DNA from: Caryophanales bacterium UBA7581
Lineage (GTDB): Bacteria; Bacillota_I; Bacilli_A; RFN20; CAG-826
Reading direction: 5' to 3'
Length of the DNA: 11,862 nucleotides
NCBI GenBank assembly: GCA_002477825.1
Contig: DLKT01000038.1
Location: forward strand, 30,970 to 42,831
Both the position numbers and the translations under genes were made by a program. Position 1 is the stretch's first letter, and every line of letters begins with the position of its first letter. Positions 6,414 through 11,862 of this stretch are shown here, one piece after another. The notes below the pieces were generated by a model. It searched no databases. It was not told the origin of the DNA and saw only the letters and a list, made by a program, of their open reading frames with translations.

Positions 6414-8410
6414 AAGATCCTAAAGAAAGAGTCGAAGAACTAAGAGAGACTTTAAACCGGTATAACTACGAATATTATGTTTTAGATTTACCGAGTGTAA
6501 GCGATGCTGAATACGACCGACTCATGCAAGAACTTATGATGTTAGAAAAAGAACATCCTGAGTTAGATTCTCCTTTATCTCCTTCAAAAAGAGTAGGAGG
6601 ACAGGTCGTTAGTGAGTTTAAAAAGATTAAACACAAGCGTTTAATGCTCTCATTAGCGAATGCCTTTAATGAAGCAGATTTACGCGATTTCGACCGTAAA
6701 GTACGAGAAGCTTTGCATCTAAGCCAAGTCACTTATATGTGTGAAATGAAAATTGATGGCTTAGCAATGAGCTTAGATTATGTGGACGGTGCTTTAAACT
6801 ATGCCGCTACGCGTGGTGATGGAAACGTTGGTGAAGATGTTACCAGTAACGTCATGACGATTAAATCTATTCCTAGTCACATTCAAACGAAACAACCGTT
6901 TGAAGTACGTGGCGAAGTTTATATGCCTAAAGCTTCTTTAGAAAAACTCAATAAAGAAAGAGAAAAGAATGGCGAACCATTATTAGCCAATGCAAGAAAT
7001 GCAGCCGCTGGTTCCATTCGTCAATTAGATTCTAAAGTAGCCGCGTCTCGTAAATTAGATGCTTTCTGGTATTATTTTGTTAACGCTACTGAATTTGGTA
7101 TTACGCGCCATAGTGAAGCGTTAAATTATGTAGAAAAATTAGGCTTTAGAACCAATCCAGAAAGAAGACTATGTAATGGTATTGAAGAAGTTTTAGCATA
7201 TGTCGAAGAATATACGTTAAAACGGCCTTTCTTAGATTACGATATTGATGGTATTGTTATTAAAGTCGATGACTTATTAGCGTATGACATCTTAGGTTAT
7301 ACCGCTAAAACACCGAAATGGGCCATTGCTTATAAATTTCCACCAGAAGAAGTACAAACAACTTTAGAAGATATCGTTTTAACGGTAGGAAGAACGGGAA
7401 AAATAACACCGAATGCAATTTTATCTCCGGTTCGGGTGGCGGGTTCTTTAGTGCAAAGAGCAACGCTTCATAACGAAGAATTTATTTTAGATAAAGATTT
7501 ACGTATTGGTGATACCGTTGTCATTCGTAAAGCAGGAGATGTAATTCCTGAAGTTGTTCGCGCTATCAAAGAAAAAAGAGCGGGTTTAGAAAAAGAATTT
7601 GTGATGTCTTCCATTTGCCCGGTTTGTGGTTCACCTTTACAAAAAGTAGATGCCATGCATTTCTGTATGAATCCGCATTGTGAAGCACGTCACATTGAAG
7701 GCTTAATTCACTATGTCTCTAAAAACGCAATGGATATTGATGGTTTAGGAGAAAAAGTGATTGAGCAATTCTTTAATCAAAAATTCATTCGTACCATTCC
7801 TGATATTTATCGCTTATGCCAATATCGTCAAGATCTCCTGATGATTGATGGCTTCTCCGATAAGAGTGTGGATAAATTATTTGATGCGATTGAAGCTTCT
7901 AAAAGCCAATCTCTAGAACGACTTTTATTCGGTTTAGGTATTAATGAAATTGGTGAAAAAACCGCAAAAGTCTTAGCGAAACGCTTCTTAAAATTAGAAG
8001 CATTCTACGATTTAAGCAAAGAAGATTATTTAGCAGTTCCAGATATTGGTCCGGTAAGCGCAAATTCTTTATACGAATATTTCCATGATGAAAAACATTT
8101 AGCGATGTTACAAGAACTTAAAGAATTAGGATTAAATTTTGAATATAAAGGCGCGACCGAAGTGAAAGCTTCCTATTTTAGCGGAAAGACAATTGTCTTA
8201 ACGGGAACTTTATCAAGGATGGGAAGAAAAGAAGCCACTTCTTTATTAGAAGATTTAGGCGCTAAAGTAACGGGTTCTGTTTCTAAAGCTACGGATATTG
8301 TTATCTATGGAACAGAAGCTGGATCAAAATTAGATAAAGCAAATGCTTTAGGTATTCAAATTATGGATGAGGATGAATTCTTATCCCATATCGAAGGCGA
8401 GGAGAAATAA
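6410..8410 (+). CDS. ligA: NAD-dependent DNA ligase LigA
   Basis: Seals nicks in double-stranded DNA using NAD+, joining Okazaki fragments and repair patches; 666 residues, the usual length. Domain Ia (about 1-65) has the NAD-binding YYVLDLPSVSDAEYDRL. The adenylation site is KIDG with catalytic K114. Further nucleotidyltransferase motifs include RGEV, DGIVIKVD (280-287) and KWAIAYKF. An OB fold follows (VGRTGKITPNA, and AGDVIPEV). The four-cysteine zinc finger uses C403, C406, C419 and C424, with the last two spacings slightly shorter than in Escherichia coli as I recall. Helix-hairpin-helix repeats cover about 440-560 (IDGLGEKV, LGINEIGEKTA, VPDIGPVSANS), and a BRCT domain about 588-666 (GKTIVLTGTL, GSKLDKA). 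AAGGAGG at 6394-6400 lies 9 bases before the ATG, inside pcrA, so the two are coupled. Confidence 0.98.
   Translation: MKDPKERVEELRETLNRYNYEYYVLDLPSVSDAEYDRLMQELMMLEKEHPELDSPLSPSKRVGGQVVSEFKKIKHKRLMLSLANAFNEADLRDFDRKVREALHLSQVTYMCEMKIDGLAMSLDYVDGALNYAATRGDGNVGEDVTSNVMTIKSIPSHIQTKQPFEVRGEVYMPKASLEKLNKEREKNGEPLLANARNAAAGSIRQLDSKVAASRKLDAFWYYFVNATEFGITRHSEALNYVEKLGFRTNPERRLCNGIEEVLAYVEEYTLKRPFLDYDIDGIVIKVDDLLAYDILGYTAKTPKWAIAYKFPPEEVQTTLEDIVLTVGRTGKITPNAILSPVRVAGSLVQRATLHNEEFILDKDLRIGDTVVIRKAGDVIPEVVRAIKEKRAGLEKEFVMSSICPVCGSPLQKVDAMHFCMNPHCEARHIEGLIHYVSKNAMDIDGLGEKVIEQFFNQKFIRTIPDIYRLCQYRQDLLMIDGFSDKSVDKLFDAIEASKSQSLERLLFGLGINEIGEKTAKVLAKRFLKLEAFYDLSKEDYLAVPDIGPVSANSLYEYFHDEKHLAMLQELKELGLNFEYKGATEVKASYFSGKTIVLTGTLSRMGRKEATSLLEDLGAKVTGSVSKATDIVIYGTEAGSKLDKANALGIQIMDEDEFLSHIEGEEK
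8399..8404 (+). promoter_or_regulatory. Ribosome binding site that sets the gatC start
   Basis: GAGGAG lies 7 bases before the ATG at 8412. The same frame is open back to an ATG at 8367, but that would add 15 residues overlapping the ligA C-terminus, lack a comparable site and extend GatC beyond its usual length. Confidence 0.7.
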
Positions 8411-8411
8411 A

Positions 8412-8708
8412 ATGAAAGAAATCACAAAAGATTTATTAAAAGATTGTGCGCATCGGTTAATGTTTGATATGACCGAAGAACAATACGATGTTTTGGAAAA
8501 TGAATTTGCCATTGTTTTAAAACAAATGGAACTCATTGGTGCGGAAAAAGATGTTGATGATTATAGCTCAATGACTTTTCCTTTTGATGTGACAACGACA
8601 TTTTTAAGAGAAGATGATGTTACTGAAACCATCTCCAAAGATGAAGCATTGCGTAATGCAAAAGATATTGTTGAAGACCAAATCCGTCTTCCAAAGGTGG
8701 TGTTATAA
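8412..8708 (+). CDS. gatC: Asp-tRNA(Asn)/Glu-tRNA(Gln) amidotransferase subunit C
   Basis: The small clamp subunit of GatCAB; 98 residues, the family norm. It wraps around the GatA-GatB interface and stabilises the complex. Visible features are the N-terminal helical region (DLLKDCAHRLMFDMTEEQY), the mid-protein helix LENEFAIVLKQME, and the conserved LREDDV at residues 65-70 followed by an Ala/Asp helix and the C-terminal VEDQIRLPKVVL, which corresponds to the usual FxVPxVI-like end. The gene begins one base after the ligA stop and its own stop overlaps the gatA ATG by one base. Identification is reinforced by gatA and gatB downstream. The usual Bacillus/Staphylococcus camS lipoprotein gene is absent between ligA and gatC. 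Confidence 0.93.
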   Translation: MKEITKDLLKDCAHRLMFDMTEEQYDVLENEFAIVLKQMELIGAEKDVDDYSSMTFPFDVTTTFLREDDVTETISKDEALRNAKDIVEDQIRLPKVVL

Positions 8709-10165
8709 TGAATTACTTAGATTTAACGATTCAAGAAATGCATCAAGCCTTAGTAGAAGGTAAAGTGACACCAGAAGAATTAACATTAGAAGCGTTAAAA
8801 AGAGCAAAAGAAAATCAAGATAACGCTTTTGAAACCATTATCGAAGAACAAGCATTAGCGGACGCTCGTGCTTTAAAAGAAGTAGAAGTGGATAATCCTT
8901 TCTGGGGAATTCCTGTTGTCGTAAAAGATAACTTTTCTACCAAAGATGTTTTAACCACCGCATCAAGTGAAATTTTAAAAGATTATGTTCCTGTATTTGA
9001 TGCGACGGTAGTGAAAAAATTAAAAGATGCCCATGCGATCATCATTGCAAAATCTACGCTAGATGAATTAGCAATGGGTGGAACCGGTACAACAGGTCAC
9101 TTAGGCACAACTTATAACCCTTATGATCCAAAGCATGAACGAATTATCGGAGGATCTTCTTGTGGTTCAGCAGTGAGTGTTGCCGCGGGTATTGTTCCTT
9201 TTGCTTTAGGTTCTGATACGGGTGACTCGGTAAGAAAACCAGCCTCTTATGCTGGATTAGTGGGCTTTAAACCGACATGGGGAAGAATTTCTCGCTTTGG
9301 TTTATTCCCCTTTGCCCCATCTTTAGATCACGTAGGTACCTTTACTCGTTCGGTTGAAGATGCTGCTTTATCTCTCCAATTATTAGCGGGTAGAGATGTA
9401 CAAGATTCGACCTCTTCAACTAGAGAAGTTGAAAATTATTGCGCTTTATTACATGAAAGCATTGAAGGAAAGAAAATTGCGGTGATTGATGAAATTATTT
9501 CTTCAATTCGCGATGAAGAAATCGTAAAAGCTTTTGATCATAGCTTAAAAGAACTCGAAAAGAAAGGCGCAATCATTCAACACGTTTCTGTTTCTTCTCG
9601 TTTATTAGAATCCATTTTACCAACTTATATGGTCATTTCTTGTGCGGAAGCTACTTCTAATAACGCAAATTTAGATGGCATTAAGTTTGGCCCACGTTAC
9701 GAAGGTAAAACGTATGAAGAAGTGATGATGAAAGCAAGAACGAAAGGCTTTAGTGAATTAATTAAACGTCGTTTCGTCATTGGTAGTTTTGCTTTGATGA
9801 GAGAAAACCAAGATATCCTTTTCTTAAGAGCCCAAAAGAATCGTCATAAAATTGTGGATACCATTCAAAATATTTTAAAAGAAAATGATGTGATTTATTT
9901 ACCAGCGGCACCAACGATTGCTCCTAAACTCAATGAAAGTTCAGATCGACTTTCAGAAGAATATTTAATTGCGGATAATCATTTAGCGCTTGGTAACTTT
10001 GCAGGTTTACCGTCTATCACCCTTCCTTTAGGCTTTAAAGACAATATGCCGTTTGGCGTAAACGTTATGGGAAAAGAATTTAAAGAAGCAGAAGTCCTTC
10101 AAATTGCGCAAAGCATTGAAGATATTACCGGACTTTATAATCTTTCTACACGGAGGGAAAAATAA
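8708..10165 (+). CDS. gatA: Asp-tRNA(Asn)/Glu-tRNA(Gln) amidotransferase subunit A (amidase)
   Basis: The glutaminase subunit: it releases ammonia from glutamine and passes it through a channel to GatB. Length is 485 residues, as expected. The amidase-signature Ser-cisSer-Lys triad is present: K73 in VVVKDNF, cis-Ser S150 in GGSSCGSA (148-155) and nucleophile S174 in SDTGDS (169-174); the 24-residue spacing from S150 to S174 matches the family. Two signature glycines differ from the usual GGSSGGSA and SDTGGS: C152 and D173. The neighbouring KPASYAGLVGFKPTWGRISR is otherwise standard. I recall TGDS and KPTWG forms from Mollicutes, so this is probably a lineage feature. The catalytic residues are intact and the enzyme should be active. 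AAAGGTGG at 8693-8700 is the ribosome binding site; the stop overlaps gatB by one base. Confidence 0.96.
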   Translation: MNYLDLTIQEMHQALVEGKVTPEELTLEALKRAKENQDNAFETIIEEQALADARALKEVEVDNPFWGIPVVVKDNFSTKDVLTTASSEILKDYVPVFDATVVKKLKDAHAIIIAKSTLDELAMGGTGTTGHLGTTYNPYDPKHERIIGGSSCGSAVSVAAGIVPFALGSDTGDSVRKPASYAGLVGFKPTWGRISRFGLFPFAPSLDHVGTFTRSVEDAALSLQLLAGRDVQDSTSSTREVENYCALLHESIEGKKIAVIDEIISSIRDEEIVKAFDHSLKELEKKGAIIQHVSVSSRLLESILPTYMVISCAEATSNNANLDGIKFGPRYEGKTYEEVMMKARTKGFSELIKRRFVIGSFALMRENQDILFLRAQKNRHKIVDTIQNILKENDVIYLPAAPTIAPKLNESSDRLSEEYLIADNHLALGNFAGLPSITLPLGFKDNMPFGVNVMGKEFKEAEVLQIAQSIEDITGLYNLSTRREK

Positions 10166-11592
10166 TGAATTTTGAAGCAGTAATTGGATTAGAAATCCAT
10201 GTTGAAATGAAAACCAATAGCAAAATGTTCTCGACCGCTCCCGTGCGTTTTGGTTCCTTACCGAATACGAATGTGATGCCGTTAGATTTTGCTTTCCCAG
10301 GCACCATGCCTGTTGTCAATAAACAAGCTGTCATTAATGCAATCCGTGTTGCTCACGCCTTACATATGACCATCGACCATGAATTATGGTTTGATCGTAA
10401 AAATTATTTCTATTCAGATTTACCAAAGGGTTATCAAATCACCCAAGATAAAAGACCAATTGGTCGTAATGGTTATTTAGACTTAGAAACGAGTCGCGGA
10501 CTTCGTCATATTGAAATCGAAAGAATTCATATGGAAGAAGATACCTGTAAACAACTTCACTTAGGTGATTGTTCTTTATTAGACTATAACCGTGCTGGCA
10601 CTCCATTAATTGAAATTGTTTCTCGCCCTGATTTACGTACCGGAGAAGAAGCAAGAAAATATGTGGAAATGATTCGTTCTATCGTTATCTTTAGCGATGT
10701 TTCTGATGGTAAGATGGAAGAAGGTTCCTTACGTTGCGATGTGAATATTTCTTTACGTCCAGTTGGAAGTGAAAAATTCGGTACCAAAGTCGAAATTAAA
10801 AACTTAAATTCTACCGCGAATATTGAAAGAGCGATTGAAGTTGAAATTGAAAGACAAACCCAATTGCTTTTATTAGGTCAAGCGGTCGAACAAGAAACCC
10901 GTCGTTTTGATGAAGCAACAAGAGAAACCGTATTAATGCGTAAAAAGACCGATGCCGTCGACTATAAATACTTTACGGAACCGAATATTACGCCAATCCG
11001 TTTATCCGATGAATTCATTGAAAATGCCATTCGTACGTGCCCAATGTTAGCAGAAGAAAAACGCAAGATTTATAAAGAAAAATATGAATTAGGTGACTAT
11101 GATATTGAACAACTTTTAAGCAATAAAGATGTCTCTAATTACTTTGATCAAGTTGTCGCTCATACCACTCAATATAAACTAGCGTGTAACTGGGTAATGG
11201 TAGATGTTATGGCTTACCTCAATAAAGAAGGTATTAGCGTTCAAGAATTCAAAGTTTCACCAGAAAACTTGGCTAAATTAATTAACATGATTCAAAAAGG
11301 TACGATTTCTTCGAAACAAAGTCGTCAAGTCTTTGAAGTCATGGTGAAAGAAAACGAAGATCCTGAAAAGATTGCGAAAGATCTCCATTTAGTGCAAATG
11401 AGCGATACGAATATGATTCGTGATTTAGTCTTACAAGTACTAGAAGAAAATCCTCAATCGATCGAAGATTTCAAAAACGGAAAAGATCGTGCCGTGGGAT
11501 TCTTAGTCGGTATGGTGATGAAGAAATCTCAAGGTAAAGCCAATCCACAAATTACCAATCAAATGATTGTTGAAGAATTAAAGAAAAGATAA
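10165..11592 (+). CDS. gatB: Asp-tRNA(Asn)/Glu-tRNA(Gln) amidotransferase subunit B
   Basis: The tRNA-binding kinase/transamidase subunit: it phosphorylates the misacylated Glu or Asp on the tRNA and amidates it with ammonia from GatA. It has 475 residues, full length. Motifs in order: GLEIHVEMKT (8-17), FDRKNYFYSDLPKGYQI (76-92), the EEDTCKQLH segment (124-132; usually EEDAGKSTH), YNRAGTPLIEIVS (141-153), SDGKMEEGSLRCDVNISLRP (180-199) and KVEIKNLNS. The C-terminal helical and YqeY-like tRNA-binding tail spans about 290-475 (NWVMVDVMAYLNK, TISSKQSRQVFE, ending NPQITNQMIVEELKKR). CGGAGGG at 10151-10157 serves as ribosome binding site. As the last gene of the cluster it is followed by a strong terminator. 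Having GatCAB suggests the cell lacks GlnRS and/or AsnRS. Confidence 0.97.
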   Translation: MNFEAVIGLEIHVEMKTNSKMFSTAPVRFGSLPNTNVMPLDFAFPGTMPVVNKQAVINAIRVAHALHMTIDHELWFDRKNYFYSDLPKGYQITQDKRPIGRNGYLDLETSRGLRHIEIERIHMEEDTCKQLHLGDCSLLDYNRAGTPLIEIVSRPDLRTGEEARKYVEMIRSIVIFSDVSDGKMEEGSLRCDVNISLRPVGSEKFGTKVEIKNLNSTANIERAIEVEIERQTQLLLLGQAVEQETRRFDEATRETVLMRKKTDAVDYKYFTEPNITPIRLSDEFIENAIRTCPMLAEEKRKIYKEKYELGDYDIEQLLSNKDVSNYFDQVVAHTTQYKLACNWVMVDVMAYLNKEGISVQEFKVSPENLAKLINMIQKGTISSKQSRQVFEVMVKENEDPEKIAKDLHLVQMSDTNMIRDLVLQVLEENPQSIEDFKNGKDRAVGFLVGMVMKKSQGKANPQITNQMIVEELKKR

Positions 11593-11612
11593 GAGATTAG
11601 AATGTTGATAAG

Positions 11613-11646
11613 GTAAGTCTATTAAAGTCTAGGCTTACTTTTTTTT
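11613..11646 (+). terminator. Intrinsic terminator of the pcrA-gatB cluster
   Basis: GTAAGTCTA (11613-11621), an eight-base loop and TAGGCTTAC (11630-11638) form a 9-bp stem with one G-U pair, directly followed by eight T (11639-11646). It lies 20 bases after the gatB stop and is the best intrinsic terminator in the window. Confidence 0.9.
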
Positions 11647-11648
11647 GT

Positions 11649-11700
11649 ATAAATGACTATAATATTTTTCTAACATAAATGACTATAATATTTTTCTAAC
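11649..11700 (+). repeat. Perfect tandem duplication of a 26-bp unit
   Basis: Two abutting, identical 26-bp units (11649-11674 and 11675-11700), each beginning ATAAATGAC and ending TTTTTCTAAC. Each contains TATAAT (11658-11663 and 11684-11689). The array starts three bases after the terminator T-tract. No third copy or spacer is present. It may be a slippage duplication or duplicated promoter-like element; no good -35 hexamers lie at the right distance. Confidence 0.95.
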
Positions 11701-11862
11701 AACAATAGAATAAATATAAGTGATGTGGTAAAATAACAAATTTTTAGCGTTTTTTTAATTTAATCGTTCAATATTATTTATTAACTTTACCAATGTATCC
11801 CCTAACAAAAAAATATTATGGTAATAAAAGTTAAAATGTATTGTATTTATAGAATATATATC
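11701..11862. other. AT-rich non-coding tail, no gene seen
   Basis: Visibly richer in A and T than the coding part, with frequent stops in all frames on both strands. It contains an imperfect inverted repeat: TTAACTTTACCA (11781-11792) against TGGT (11819-11822) and AAAGTTAA (11827-11834), interrupted by an extra AATA. AATATTAT recurs at 11770 and 11812. Nothing here identifies an RNA gene. It is probably the upstream or intergenic region of a gene beyond the window. Confidence 0.6.
11724..11734 (+). promoter_or_regulatory. Weak candidate extended -10 in the tail
   Basis: TGTGGTAAAAT matches, apart from one base, the TGTGGTAACAT ahead of the polytopic membrane gene, and has the TGn extension with TAAAAT (5 of 6 to consensus). 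No -35 and no start codon with a ribosome binding site follow before the window ends, so any transcript would have a leader longer than 120 bases or be non-coding. Confidence 0.25.

Noticed and set aside
8367..8411. Extended gatC start overlapping ligA
   Set aside because: Adds 15 residues not expected in GatC; GAGGAG at 8399-8404 fits the ATG at 8412.
11649..11700. CRISPR array
   Set aside because: There are only two units, they abut without spacers, and no cas genes are visible.
11781..11834. Operator or riboswitch from the inverted repeat in the tail
   Set aside because: The arms are AT-rich, interrupted by an unpaired AATA and separated widely, which could arise by chance in this composition. 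Kept only as a description of the region.
1..11862. Mobile element, prophage, defence system or RNA gene
   Set aside because: I found no transposase, integrase, long terminal inverted repeats, tRNA-like cloverleaf or rRNA sequence. Base composition is uniform across the genes and changes only in the non-coding tail.

Overview
The window is AT-rich bacterial chromosome with A/T-rich third codon positions and strong AGGAGG-type ribosome binding sites. It looks like a low-GC Bacillota. TGA is used as a stop (PcrA and the 152-residue membrane protein), so this is not the Mycoplasma/Spiroplasma code. Several GatA and GatB motifs resemble what I recall from Mollicutes, which, with the small gene sizes and tight packing, suggests an Erysipelotrichia/Mollicutes-side Bacilli lineage. 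That placement is inference.

Layout. (1) Positions 1-1480, plus strand: the 3' end of a class I mannose-6-phosphate isomerase gene (manA), overlapping by one base a ROK-family sugar kinase. Together they feed hexoses into glycolysis. A hairpin at 1481-1506 can end transcription from both sides. (2) Positions 1527-3574, minus strand: three uncharacterised membrane proteins. The first two overlap by ATGA and appear to have their own promoter; the third is a polytopic protein resembling the YybS/DUF2232 or ECF S-component type. (3) Positions 3683-4090, plus strand: a small thioredoxin-like lipoprotein with a CxxC motif, divergent from the polytopic protein. (4) Positions 4197-11592, plus strand: a tight five-gene cluster, pcrA-ligA-gatC-gatA-gatB, with junctions of -4, +1, -1 and -1 bases. 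It has a recognisable promoter in front and a strong intrinsic terminator at 11613-11646. It combines DNA repair/replication (helicase and NAD-dependent ligase) with the tRNA-dependent amidotransferase that makes Gln-tRNA(Gln) and/or Asn-tRNA(Asn). (5) Positions 11593-11862: a very AT-rich non-coding tail with the terminator, a perfect 26-bp tandem duplication whose units each carry TATAAT, and a possible extended -10 element.

Most of the window is ordinary housekeeping sequence. I see no tRNA, rRNA, CRISPR array, insertion sequence or defence system. The points most worth a second look are the uncharacterised membrane pair, the tandem repeat in the tail, the recurrent very short predicted 5' leaders, and the variant GatA/GatB motifs.
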